Shown here: positions 33,485 through 41,966 of the stretch, in pieces
How the letters are laid out: every line of letters begins with the position of its first letter
Numbering within the stretch: the stretch's first letter is position 1
Source of the DNA: an uncultured Sterolibacteriaceae bacterium
Lineage (GTDB): Bacteria; Pseudomonadota; Gammaproteobacteria; Burkholderiales; Rhodocyclaceae
Length of the DNA stretch: 64,000 nt
Direction: 5' to 3'
Assembly: GCA_937888595.1 (NCBI GenBank)
Contig: CALARK010000021.1
Location: forward strand, 186,001-250,000
Position numbers and translations under genes: made by a program
The notes under the pieces: generated by a model
Told to the model about the DNA's origin: nothing
What the model saw: only the letters and a program-made list of their open reading frames with translations
Database searches by the model: none

Positions 33485-34606
33485 TTACCCTCCCAGCGCC
33501 GTACGGTAGATCTCTGATAGCTGTCTGGCCAATGCCGCCACGCTGTAGTGGCTGCGCACGCGCTCGGCGCCGGTCGCTGCCATCGCGGCGCAAGTCTGTT
33601 GATTGGCAAGCAGCTTTTCCGCAGCGGCTGCGATCGTGCCCGCATCCTTCGGCGGCACCAGCAGTCCCCATTGGTTGTCGCCAAGCACCTCGCGCGCGCC
33701 GCCCACGTCCGTGGCGATCACCGGCAAGCCGGCCGCCATGGCTTCGAGCATCGCCAAGGAAAGCCCTTCCCACAGGGAGGGCATGATGAAGAGATCCAGA
33801 GCGCGGTAGACATCCCCTAGGCTCGTGATGCTGCCAGGGAAGCGGCAGGCCTCCGCAATGCCTAGGCGATCCGCGGTCTCGCGTAATGCAGGCAACAAGC
33901 GACCGTCGCCCACCAAAAGCAGCCGCAAGTTGGCGCCACCGGGCAGCCGGCGCAGTTGGGCGAATGCTTCCAAGAGGAACACGTGCCCCTTCTGCTCTTC
34001 TACCCGACCTACCGTGCCGATGACGAAATCCGTTGCAGCAAAGCCGAGCCGAAGCTTCGCCTCAGCCGGGATCAGCACGCTGTCGACCCGGGTCAGATCG
34101 ATGCAGTTCGCCAGGCGAACCACCTTCTCCCGTGGCAAGCGGTCTACTTCGAGTACATCACGTTCGATATCGGCTGAGCCAGCGGTCACGACGAAGGTAT
34201 ACCGGGCGAGGTAGCGGTTGATCCAGTGGCGATACCATTTGCGCCGAGCGTAGGTGTTGTGCACGCTGGCAACCGCGGGTATGCCTTCACGATGCGCAGC
34301 TAGGCGGCCGTACAGGTTCGCGTGGTAGAGGTGGCTGTGCACAAGTTCTATGCCGCGGTTGCGCATGAGCTGACGCAGTGCCGGCACGACGCGACGATCA
34401 TGGCCACCACGGGTCATCAATCCCAGAGAGATGACAGGGATACCCATGGCTTCCGCCTCATCCGCAAGCTCACCGCGGTCCTGGATGCAGCACACAGTCG
34501 ATTCGAACTGCTCCGGATTGAGATTGCGTAGCACGCCCAACAACATGCGTTCCGCTCCCCCGATGGGCAAACGAGTAATGAGATGCAACAGGCGGATCTT
34601 CTTCAT
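33485..34606 (-). CDS. Glycosyltransferase family 4
   Basis: 373 residues from the ATG at 34606; a GTG at 34612 overlaps the upstream stop (GTGA) and could be the true coupled start. N-terminal LHLITRLPIGGAERMLL, middle IGTVGRVEEQKGHVFLLEAF, and EX7E motif in PSLWEGLSLAMLEAMAAGLPVIATDVGG. A retaining GT-B enzyme of the WaaG/PelF-like group, using an unknown nucleotide sugar. Confidence 0.9.
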   Translation of the reverse strand: MKKIRLLHLITRLPIGGAERMLLGVLRNLNPEQFESTVCCIQDRGELADEAEAMGIPVISLGLMTRGGHDRRVVPALRQLMRNRGIELVHSHLYHANLYGRLAAHREGIPAVASVHNTYARRKWYRHWINRYLARYTFVVTAGSADIERDVLEVDRLPREKVVRLANCIDLTRVDSVLIPAEAKLRLGFAATDFVIGTVGRVEEQKGHVFLLEAFAQLRRLPGGANLRLLLVGDGRLLPALRETADRLGIAEACRFPGSITSLGDVYRALDLFIMPSLWEGLSLAMLEAMAAGLPVIATDVGGAREVLGDNQWGLLVPPKDAGTIAAAAEKLLANQQTCAAMAATGAERVRSHYSVAALARQLSEIYRTALGG

Positions 34607-34608
34607 GA

Positions 34609-35379
34609 TCACCGCACGCGTTTGATAAATCCATCCGGCGCCACGGTGATGAGCAGCTTGTGCTCGATGCTCTTGTCGATTTCAAATTCGGGGTGGTTTT
34701 TGAGGTATTCCCAGACCGCAGTTTTTGGGTTGTCACCCGGCCCCCAGGGGCGATCGGGGAACATGTCTGCCGGCATGTCTTCGACTATGGTGTCGAACAC
34801 CACGCAATAACTCCCTACGCTGGTCAGGGGAGCGAAGGCCTCCAATTCGGCGAGCACATGGTCATGTGTATGGTTGGAATCGAGGCAGACCAGAATTCGG
34901 CCGTAGTTCTTCGCCACCTGCCGCACCTGTTCAACCACGTCGGGGGCAATGCTGGAACCCTGAATCATCTGGATGCGCGAGGCCATCGGGTGCGCCTCAA
35001 TGGCCGCACGATTGTGGGCACGAATATCGATATCGATGCCCAAGACTTTGCGCTTGGATTGTTTGGGATCAATGGTTGTACCCGTCTCGATGGCGTCGCA
35101 CATGTCGAGCAGAGCGAGCATGGAGGCGCTGAAAATCAGGGAACCGCCATGAGCAATGCCTGTCTCGATGATGAGATCGGGGCGAACCTGCCAGATCAAC
35201 TCCTGCATCGCCGTCATATCCTGCGGGTATTGGATGATCGGACGCCCCATCCAAGCGAAGTTATAGGAGTACTGCGCCTTGATCGAAGCACGCATGAACT
35301 CGCTAGCTCCCGCAGCCAAGGCCAAATCCCGCTCGTTTGCAGTAACTCTTTCGACTACTCCCTTGGCAAATTCACTCAT
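34609..35379 (-). CDS. CmcI-like (cephalosporin-hydroxylase family) sugar-modifying enzyme
   Basis: 256 residues. Contains PDLIIETGIAHGGSLIFSASML (SAM-type binding loop), KVLGIDIDIRAHNR, and ILVCLDSNHTHDHVLAEL, a metal-binding Asp/His cluster as in CmcI. Despite the family name, members in glycan loci resemble rhamnosyl O-methyltransferases. Position among CDP-sugar genes suggests O-methylation of the branched sugar. Overlaps the methyltransferase gene upstream by 8 bp. The exact reaction is inferred from context. Confidence 0.78.
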   Translation of the reverse strand: MSEFAKGVVERVTANERDLALAAGASEFMRASIKAQYSYNFAWMGRPIIQYPQDMTAMQELIWQVRPDLIIETGIAHGGSLIFSASMLALLDMCDAIETGTTIDPKQSKRKVLGIDIDIRAHNRAAIEAHPMASRIQMIQGSSIAPDVVEQVRQVAKNYGRILVCLDSNHTHDHVLAELEAFAPLTSVGSYCVVFDTIVEDMPADMFPDRPWGPGDNPKTAVWEYLKNHPEFEIDKSIEHKLLITVAPDGFIKRVR

Positions 35380-36418
35380 GATCGACTCTCACATAACAAT
35401 AGGCATTCTTGGACATCTTTCTGATTTCCTCATAATAATTGGAATTCATCACATAGATGGTTGCACCGCGAGGCAATGCTGAAAGGCCCTCTTCGGCGGA
35501 ATGGACCCGGAGACCGGTACCCGGGAGGTACTTTCCCTGCTTGGCGGGATTGATGTCGATCACCATATCTACCGGTCGCCCAAGCCGCGAGCGCAATAGT
35601 GCGAAGACAACCCCCTTGGAGGCGCCACCCCATATGGCTACTGGGCCATTGATGATATCCGCAGTCATATCCTGCTGAAAATCATCCGGTAGCGATATAA
35701 CGTCGTTGGAATTAGCTTTGGGCTCTTGCAGACTGGCCAGATCGGCAATCACATATAAATACTGGCCACCGAACAGATGGCCGCTCTCGACGATACGGGA
35801 GAACATGCGACTGAAGTCGTTCAGTCGAAAATAATTGACATGCTCGTAAAAAATGTCGAACCACGCGCGATGTGCCACGATCCAATCGAAACAGGGCACC
35901 TCAACATAGATCAGCCCTTTTCCTCCGTTTGCGGCATGCAGTTGCTCAAGAAAGGTGAAGGGGTCGGCCATGTGCTCGAGTACATGGCGCAAAATCAATC
36001 CCTGTGCCGACATGCCTACCCCGGGCTCGAAAGCATGGCACCGAATCAGCGGGTTGCTGCCTTCGTACGCAGGATCGAAACCGGCAATATCGACACCTCT
36101 TGCCGCCATGATTTCCAGAAAAAAACCCTTGCCGCAACCTACCTCGATCAAACCGTTACGCCCCATGTTCCGCTCGACAATGCCAGCGACCTTATCGAGG
36201 TGTTCCCTGAAAAGGGGACTGACGGCTTGCTCGTTTTGGTAATTCTCATCGTAGTCGAGCAGTTCGGGCCGGAAATCTGCGTTGTAGATCAGACCTGTCG
36301 CCAAATTCTGCACCAGGCGAACATCACCGCGCGGACAGCCTTGCGCTTCGGCTGCTGACTCATACATGCGGTTCTGAAAAACCGGCAATTGCTCGATACG
36401 ATAGATCTCCTTGATCAT
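35372..36418 (-). CDS. SAM methyltransferase with Methyltransf_14-like C-terminal domain
   Basis: 348 residues. SAM-binding LIEVGCGKGFFLEIMAARG and LILRHVLEHMADPFTFLEQL; C-terminal domain VAIWGGASKGVVFALL...DINPAKQGKYLPG. That last segment matches the end of the C-methyltransferase at 37310 (DRNPAKQGKYLPG), but this protein lacks the N-terminal cysteine-rich zinc domain. It may be a second sugar C- or O-methyltransferase. AT-richer than its neighbours. Overlaps the reductase gene upstream by four bases. Confidence 0.8.
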   Translation of the reverse strand: MIKEIYRIEQLPVFQNRMYESAAEAQGCPRGDVRLVQNLATGLIYNADFRPELLDYDENYQNEQAVSPLFREHLDKVAGIVERNMGRNGLIEVGCGKGFFLEIMAARGVDIAGFDPAYEGSNPLIRCHAFEPGVGMSAQGLILRHVLEHMADPFTFLEQLHAANGGKGLIYVEVPCFDWIVAHRAWFDIFYEHVNYFRLNDFSRMFSRIVESGHLFGGQYLYVIADLASLQEPKANSNDVISLPDDFQQDMTADIINGPVAIWGGASKGVVFALLRSRLGRPVDMVIDINPAKQGKYLPGTGLRVHSAEEGLSALPRGATIYVMNSNYYEEIRKMSKNAYCYVRVDHE

Positions 36419-37254
36419 TGATCCCCCAGCAGAGCATCCAGTTTTTGTCTATCGCCCCAGAAAGCCATCGGCTCATAATCCGGATATGGGTAATGCCCCA
36501 AACTCAAGCTTATCTCCCAGCCGTTATCGTGAACCCAGCTTTCAACCAAACGGCGCACTGAAACAGGCTTGCCGGAGCAGATATTCACCACCCCATTGCC
36601 CTGGCTCGAAATAGCCAGCTTGACGAGCAACCGGGCTGCCTCATCGACAGGCAGGTAATCTCGCAACTGCTCGCCGCCAGACATGTTGAAGACTGTCTCA
36701 CCGGCCGCCACCGCCCTGCATAACTGGGGGAGCAGTGAGTTTTCCGCTTGGCCTTCCCCATGAAGGTAGAAGAATCGCGCCCAAGTCAGTTCGAATGGAT
36801 GCGCTGCCTTTAGATACTCCAGTTTGCGCCGCAATGCATCCTTGGCGAACCCATAAGGGTTTTCCGGTCGCGTCGGCAGACCCTCATGTAGCGGTCCGGA
36901 CTGCATACCGTACTCGAAGCAGGTTCCCGCAACAACCAATGATGGCAAGCCGGCCTTGACCAAGCCGCTGAGGAAGCGGTACTGGGCCGGCAACTCCGTC
37001 TCTATATGGTGAAGCGACCGATAATTGGGCAGGCCGCTCCAGGCAAGATGGATCAGGATATCCGGCCGTCCTAGCCTCTCGAAGGTATCGCTAGATGCAT
37101 TGTGGATGTCCAATGTAACCGCTTGGTGTCCCGCAGCGGGGAATTCTCCGTGGCCTGTACGTACGCATACCACCGCACTGATGCCACGGTACGCTAGCTC
37201 TGAAAGTACGGCACGGCCAATGAAGCCTGAAGCACCAGTGACAGCGACCCTCAT
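36415..37254 (-). CDS. NAD-dependent epimerase/reductase of a deoxysugar
   Basis: 279 residues, SDR fold: VAVTGASGFIGRAVLSEL, VAGTCFEYG and the YxxxK-type YGFAKDALRRKLEYL. Located directly after the C-methyltransferase, 3,5-epimerase, dehydratase and cytidylyltransferase genes, which fits the final 4-ketoreduction of a CDP-6-deoxy-C-methylhexose. That step assignment is contextual. 55 bp separate it from the C-methyltransferase stop, and that gap carries a 24-bp motif copy. Confidence 0.8.
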   Translation of the reverse strand: MRVAVTGASGFIGRAVLSELAYRGISAVVCVRTGHGEFPAAGHQAVTLDIHNASSDTFERLGRPDILIHLAWSGLPNYRSLHHIETELPAQYRFLSGLVKAGLPSLVVAGTCFEYGMQSGPLHEGLPTRPENPYGFAKDALRRKLEYLKAAHPFELTWARFFYLHGEGQAENSLLPQLCRAVAAGETVFNMSGGEQLRDYLPVDEAARLLVKLAISSQGNGVVNICSGKPVSVRRLVESWVHDNGWEISLSLGHYPYPDYEPMAFWGDRQKLDALLGDQ

Positions 37255-37283
37255 TGACTGCTTCCTAAAACCTTATTGATGGC

Positions 37284-37307
37284 AAAAGTCGGCACTGGCG
37301 GGACGGC
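37284..37307 (-). repeat. Dispersed 24-bp motif (21/24)
   Basis: Intergenic, between the reductase start (37254) and the C-methyltransferase stop (37310). The only copy inside the 24-kb glycan locus proper, and it lies between genes rather than in one. Confidence 0.85.
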
Positions 37308-37309
37308 AA

Positions 37310-38539
37310 TTATTCAAAAACTATCAGCCTTGGAATCGCCGCAACGAAGCGGCCGTTCCAATCGCGAATCTGCCGCTGTTGCGTGCGCACTTCTTCGGCG
37401 ATGTTCCACGGCAGTATAAGCACATAATCGGGCTTGCGTTCGGCAAGCAACTCCGGAGCGACGATAGGTATGCGGCTACCAGGCAGATACTTTCCCTGCT
37501 TGGCGGGATTGCGATCCACCACGAAAGAAACCAGGTCCGGTCGCACACCGGCGTAGTTGAGCAGGGTATTACCCTTGGCGGCAGCACCGTAGGCCGCGAC
37601 CCTCATGCCGTCCCGTTTGGCCTGCAGCAGGAACGAGAGGAAGTCGTTCTTCACCTTGTCTGCCCGCGCCTGGAAATCGGCATAGTAGGCGGCGTTGAGC
37701 ATGCCGGCCTCGGCTTCCCGACTCAGCAAGTCATCCACGCTGCGGCTGCGCGGCTGCTTTCCCGAATCCGCCCTCTGTGCGAATACGCGCAAGCTGCCTC
37801 CATGGGTGGGATGCTCTTCCACATCGAATATATCGAGACCTGCCTTGGCGAAAATGCGGCCTACCGTCCCGAGGGATAGGTAAGAGAAATGTTCATGGTA
37901 AATGGTGTCGAACTGGTTTTCGTTCACGAGTCGCATCAGGTGGGGGAACTCGAAGGTTGCGACTCCCTGCGGCTTGAGCAGGGTAGTAAAGCCGGCAACG
38001 AAATCGTTGATGTCCGGCACATGAGCAAGGACGTTGTTGGCCACCATGAGATCCGCCTGCTTGCCTTGGGCAGCCAGTTCCTGCGCCAAGCGAACGCCAA
38101 AGAAGTCCTCGACGATCGGGATGCCACGGGTACGGGCAGCGGCTGCGGTGCTGGCGGTGGGCTCTATCCCGGTACAGGGAATGCCGTGAGCCCTGACGTA
38201 TTGAAGCAGGTAGCCGTCGTTGGCGGCGACCTCCACCACGTGGCTGCCGCTCTCCAAGGAAAAGCGCTTCGCCATGTCGGCGACATAGCGCTCGCAGTGG
38301 GCAAGCCAGGAAGTTGAAAAGGCGCTGAAATAGGCGTAGTCCGCATCGAACAACTCGTTCGCACGAGAGAAATCCTCGGTCTGCGCCAGCCAGCACTGCT
38401 CGCATACAAGCACGCGCAGGGGAAACCACTTCTCCGGTTCGTGCAACGTCTGCTCGGTAAGGTAGGCATTCGAAGGTGGCGAAGAGCCCAGGTCGATCAA
38501 TGTGAGCTGCAGCGGGGCGGCGCAATGACGGCACTTCAC
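37310..38539 (-). CDS. NDP-hexose C-methyltransferase (TylC3-like)
   Basis: 409 residues from a GTG overlapping the upstream stop. Three-part architecture of sugar C-methyltransferases: an N-terminal zinc module with CRHC and CEQCW; SAM-binding VVEVAANDGYLLQYVRAHG; the YHEHFSYLSL catalytic Tyr/His segment; and the C-terminal domain AYGAAAKGNTLLNYAG...DRNPAKQGKYLPGS. Enzymes of this type methylate C-3 of 4-keto-6-deoxysugars. With the CDP-glucose dehydratase upstream, a CDP-3-C-methyl-6-deoxyhexose is the likely product; methylation position is inferred. Confidence 0.9.
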   Translation of the reverse strand: MKCRHCAAPLQLTLIDLGSSPPSNAYLTEQTLHEPEKWFPLRVLVCEQCWLAQTEDFSRANELFDADYAYFSAFSTSWLAHCERYVADMAKRFSLESGSHVVEVAANDGYLLQYVRAHGIPCTGIEPTASTAAAARTRGIPIVEDFFGVRLAQELAAQGKQADLMVANNVLAHVPDINDFVAGFTTLLKPQGVATFEFPHLMRLVNENQFDTIYHEHFSYLSLGTVGRIFAKAGLDIFDVEEHPTHGGSLRVFAQRADSGKQPRSRSVDDLLSREAEAGMLNAAYYADFQARADKVKNDFLSFLLQAKRDGMRVAAYGAAAKGNTLLNYAGVRPDLVSFVVDRNPAKQGKYLPGSRIPIVAPELLAERKPDYVLILPWNIAEEVRTQQRQIRDWNGRFVAAIPRLIVFE

Positions 38540-39099
38540 GAGATCACTCCAGCGAAATCCGCTTCGAGGAATGGATGCGCGGCATCTCTCGGGGAGAGGC
38601 TGACCACCGGCAGCGGCCAGTGGATGGCGAGGCGCGGGTCTTGGGGATTGAGGCCGCCTTCGGCCTCCTGCCGATAGGCTGCAGTGTGGAAGTAAAGCAT
38701 TTCGCAATCGTCGGTCAAGGTTTGAAAGCCGTGGGCGAAACCTTCGGGAATAACGAAGGTCCGGCCGTTATCCGAGCCAAGCAGCTCGGCGTGCCACTGC
38801 AGGAATGTGGGCGAGTTTCGGCGCAAGTCCACGGCGACATCGAAAACTTCGCCACGCAGGCAGTGCACAAACTTTGTCTCGGCATGGGGTGGGTATTGGA
38901 AATGCAGGCCACGCACCGCGCCGCGGACTGCCGTGTGTGTGCGATTGACCTGCTCGATGCGCTTGTCCGCAAGAAGCGGCTGCAACTCCTCGGAACAGAA
39001 CATCCGCTCCAGATAGCCACGACTGTCGCCGATGGGCTTGCGTTGCAGGACGCGCAGCTCGGGAATGGGTGTAGCCAGAATGTCAAAGCGGGCACTCAT
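38536..39099 (-). CDS. dTDP-4-dehydrorhamnose 3,5-epimerase-like (RmlC family)
   Basis: 187 residues, cupin of the RmlC family: GDSRGYLERMFC, VRGLHFQYPPHAETKFVHCLRGEVFDVAVDLR, PEGFAHGFQTL and DCEMLYFHTA. The catalytic His of GLHFQ and Tyr of LYFHTAAY are present. In this operon it probably epimerises a CDP-4-keto sugar rather than the dTDP compound. Coupled on both sides by four-base overlaps. Confidence 0.9.
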   Translation of the reverse strand: MSARFDILATPIPELRVLQRKPIGDSRGYLERMFCSEELQPLLADKRIEQVNRTHTAVRGAVRGLHFQYPPHAETKFVHCLRGEVFDVAVDLRRNSPTFLQWHAELLGSDNGRTFVIPEGFAHGFQTLTDDCEMLYFHTAAYRQEAEGGLNPQDPRLAIHWPLPVVSLSPRDAAHPFLEADFAGVIS

Positions 39100-40175
39100 G
39101 CCAAAGTTCTCGTCGCCTCGTATTCACGTATCTGCCGCAAACTGAATTCGGCCATGTCTGCGCCTTCCTTCCATGCCTGATGCCATGCGAGGGTCGCCTC
39201 CAGCGCCTGACCCAGCTTCCAGCGGGGGCGCCAGCCTAGGCGCTCGCGTGCCTTGATGCTGTCCAGCCGCAGGGTATGAGCCTCGTGGGGCTGGGGCGTT
39301 ACGTCGCACTCCCACTTGGCATCGGCAACCTGTGCACACATGGTTTCCACGATCCACTGTACCGGCCTGGCATCGGCTTCGTCCGGTCCGAAGTTCCAGG
39401 CTTCTGCGAAGGTGTGTCCTTGTGCACACAACCGCTCCGCCAGCACGAGGTAACCTGCCAGCGGCTCCAGCACGTGCTGCCACGGACGCGTTGCCTGCGG
39501 CGAACGCACCACGAGCGGCCTGCCTGCATCCAGGGCACGCAAGAAGTCCGGCACGAGTCGGTCGGCTGCCCAGTCGCCGCCGCCGATGACGTTGCCGGCT
39601 CGTGCGCTGGCGAGGGCCACCCCTGCCGCGTCGAGGAAAGAGCGCCTCCACGCGGCAGTAACCAGTTCCGCGCAGGCCTTGCTGCTCGAGTAGGGGTCGT
39701 GGCCACCCAACGCCTCGTTCTCGCGATAGGGCCAGACCCATTCGCGGTTCTCGTAACACTTGTCGCTGGTAATGTTGGCCACCGCTTGCACACCCGGAGT
39801 CCTGCGCACGGCCTCGAGCAAGTGGATGGTTCCCATGACATTGGTCGAGTAGGTATCGACCGGCTCCGCATAGGAAAGACGAACGAGGGGCTGCGCGGCG
39901 AGGTGGAACACGATCTCTGGATGCGCCGCGCCCATGGCGGATTCAAGCGCAACGGCATCCCGTATGTCGGCGATGGTGCTGCTCGCAAGTCTGCGCTCCA
40001 GCTTCGTGACGGCGCAAAAGTTCGGCTCGGTCGGCGCCTGCAGCGCATAGCCATGCACCTCGGCGCCCAGGTCGGACAGCCACAAGGCCAGCCAGCCCCC
40101 CTTGAAGCCCGTATGGCCCGTAAGGAAGACCCGCCTGCCGCGCCAGAATGCCCGGTTCACGACCAAACCTTCCAT
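39096..40175 (-). CDS. rfbG: CDP-glucose 4,6-dehydratase
   Basis: 359 residues. NAD-binding FLTGHTGFKGGWLALWLSDLGAEVHGYAL is diagnostic of RfbG; catalytic YSSSKACAEL (YxxxK), NITSDKCYENREWVWPYRE and RAGNVIGGGDWAADRLVPD follow. It converts CDP-glucose to CDP-4-keto-6-deoxyglucose. I chose the ATG at 40175, which overlaps rfbF by 19 bp; longer extensions would lie wholly in rfbF. Confidence 0.95.
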   Translation of the reverse strand: MEGLVVNRAFWRGRRVFLTGHTGFKGGWLALWLSDLGAEVHGYALQAPTEPNFCAVTKLERRLASSTIADIRDAVALESAMGAAHPEIVFHLAAQPLVRLSYAEPVDTYSTNVMGTIHLLEAVRRTPGVQAVANITSDKCYENREWVWPYRENEALGGHDPYSSSKACAELVTAAWRRSFLDAAGVALASARAGNVIGGGDWAADRLVPDFLRALDAGRPLVVRSPQATRPWQHVLEPLAGYLVLAERLCAQGHTFAEAWNFGPDEADARPVQWIVETMCAQVADAKWECDVTPQPHEAHTLRLDSIKARERLGWRPRWKLGQALEATLAWHQAWKEGADMAEFSLRQIREYEATRTLA

Positions 40176-40930
40176 GGCGCCTTCCCGGATTGCCACAGCG
40201 ACTCGAGCAGGCTCTTCTCGCGCAACGTGTCCATGGGCTGCCAAAAGCCCTGATGTTCGAAGGCCATCAGTTCGCCAGTGGCTGCAAGGCTCGTAAGCGG
40301 TTCGCCTTCCCAACTCGTGGCATCGCCATCGATGAGATCGAGGCAGCGGGGCGAGAGCACGAAGAAGCCCCCATTGATGAGGCCTCCATCGCCGCGCGGC
40401 TTCTCGCTGAATCCTGTCACCTGTTGATCCGACATCTGCAGGGCCCCGTAACGGCCGGGCGGCTGCACGGCGGCTACGGTGGCCCACTTGCCGTGGCTGC
40501 GGTGGAAAGCAACTTCGCGGGTAACGTCAACGTCGGCCACGCCGTCGCCGTAGGTGAAGCAGAAGGCTTCTTCATTCTTGAGATATTCCCCGACGCGCTT
40601 GAGGCGTCCGCCGGTCAGGGTTTCTTCACCCGTATCGATCAATGTAACGCGCCAAGGCTCGGCCTTGCGCTGGTGCACTTCCATGCTGTTGTGTTCCATG
40701 TCAAAGGTTACGTCCGACATATGCAGGAAGTAATTGGCGAAATATTCCTTGATCAGATAGCCTTTGTAACCGCAGCAAATGATGAAGTCGTGGATACCAT
40801 GGGCAGAGTAGAGCTTCATGATGTGCCACAGGATCGGTTTGCCGCCTATCTCCACCATGGGTTTGGGCTTGAGGTGGGTTTCCTCGGAGATGCGGGTGCC
40901 AAGCCCGCCGGCGAGTATGACTGCCTTCAT
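40157..40930 (-). CDS. rfbF: Glucose-1-phosphate cytidylyltransferase
   Basis: 257 residues, same length as characterised RfbF proteins. Nucleotidyltransferase start KAVILAGGLGTRISEETHLKPKPM, LCGYKGYLIKEYF-like loop (CCGYKGYLIKEYF), FCFTYGDGVADVDV and RYGALQMSDQQVTGFSEKP. Makes CDP-glucose from CTP and glucose-1-phosphate. First gene of the CDP-sugar branch; 34 bp after a GT2 gene stop region upstream on the same strand. Confidence 0.95.
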   Translation of the reverse strand: MKAVILAGGLGTRISEETHLKPKPMVEIGGKPILWHIMKLYSAHGIHDFIICCGYKGYLIKEYFANYFLHMSDVTFDMEHNSMEVHQRKAEPWRVTLIDTGEETLTGGRLKRVGEYLKNEEAFCFTYGDGVADVDVTREVAFHRSHGKWATVAAVQPPGRYGALQMSDQQVTGFSEKPRGDGGLINGGFFVLSPRCLDLIDGDATSWEGEPLTSLAATGELMAFEHQGFWQPMDTLREKSLLESLWQSGKAPWKVWS

Positions 40931-40964
40931 GCGTTTGATTCCAATGTCAAACGTTCGCCCTGCA

Positions 40965-41957
40965 TCAGAACCTGCTAAATGCGTGACGAACAAGGTTGCG
41001 TGGGCCCAGCTTGGTCAGGCATTGCCTGACCAAGCGCTGCGCCGAGCCACAGTGTCGGCGCAACGCGACAAAGCCTATCTGTTGCAATTCTAACGGCGCC
41101 CGGTAGTAGGTCCATTCAAACAGGCAAGCGATGATTTCATTTTCTGAAAGCTCGGACAGGTACGCGTCTAGCAAGGCTTGCCAACCAACTCCCGCCTTCT
41201 CGAAAGCACCGATCAGTTCGACATAGCTGTTGCGGAAGAATGCCTTGCGGAATGCGCGCCCCTTCGTGCGCATGAAATTGGTCGTGTGGACCCTGGACAC
41301 ACCAGCAGGCCGGGGATCGTAGATCAAAGACCCCTGCAATAGGATGCGGGCCTGAGTTACCAGATCCGACTGGTAGGTGAAGCCGGCATCGTATCCGCCG
41401 ATGGCAAGCAGGGTCGAACTCCTGATAGCGAGCGTCGGGTGCAGGAATTGCCGGATCGGATCGAAGAACTGGATTGCCGCGTAGTCCCCATCGAATATGG
41501 CCAACTCATCGCGGATCACCGCCATGTCATCGTGCCCTTGGCGGGGGCGCATCAAACGCGAGTGATACCCGTGCCCATGCGCCTGTCTCCAGATGGGGCC
41601 GGCGTACATCACGGCATCGGGGAAGTCCCGCAAGGCGGCGTCGGCACGCTGGAGAAAGTCCTTGTGGAGCAAGTCATCATCCTGATGCAGGACGAAGAAC
41701 TCCCCCCTGGACTCCGCCGCAACCGTTGCGAAATGCTCGCCAGCCGGCATGGTTGGCTCCCACCGGACAAATCGGATTCTCGGATCGCGCAATGAGCGCG
41801 CGTACGATTCCGTACCGTCTGTGGAGCCATTGTCCGAGATGATCAATTCGAAGTCGCCGTAGGTTTGTTGAAGCACCCCTTCGACCGCCTGCGGCAGGAA
41901 GGTGTCCAGCCTATTGAAGGTGGGTATGGCGACACTGAATCGTGGCTGGTTTGTCAT
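40965..41957 (-). CDS. Glycosyltransferase family 2
   Basis: 330 residues. SVAIPTFNRLDTFLPQAVEGVLQQ, ELIISDNGSTDGTESYARS and the metal site FVLHQDDDLLHKDFL. Middle region has ILQGSLIYDPRPAGVSRVH. A cytoplasmic sugar transferase of the locus, donor unknown. It lies 9 bp downstream of a GT9 gene. Confidence 0.88.
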   Translation of the reverse strand: MTNQPRFSVAIPTFNRLDTFLPQAVEGVLQQTYGDFELIISDNGSTDGTESYARSLRDPRIRFVRWEPTMPAGEHFATVAAESRGEFFVLHQDDDLLHKDFLQRADAALRDFPDAVMYAGPIWRQAHGHGYHSRLMRPRQGHDDMAVIRDELAIFDGDYAAIQFFDPIRQFLHPTLAIRSSTLLAIGGYDAGFTYQSDLVTQARILLQGSLIYDPRPAGVSRVHTTNFMRTKGRAFRKAFFRNSYVELIGAFEKAGVGWQALLDAYLSELSENEIIACLFEWTYYRAPLELQQIGFVALRRHCGSAQRLVRQCLTKLGPRNLVRHAFSRF

Positions 41958-41966
41958 GACTTTGAA

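Noticed and set aside
34609..35379. Beta-lactam or other antibiotic biosynthesis, from the cephalosporin-hydroxylase family name
   Set aside because: No NRPS, PKS or beta-lactam genes; the context is deoxysugar synthesis, where such proteins are common.
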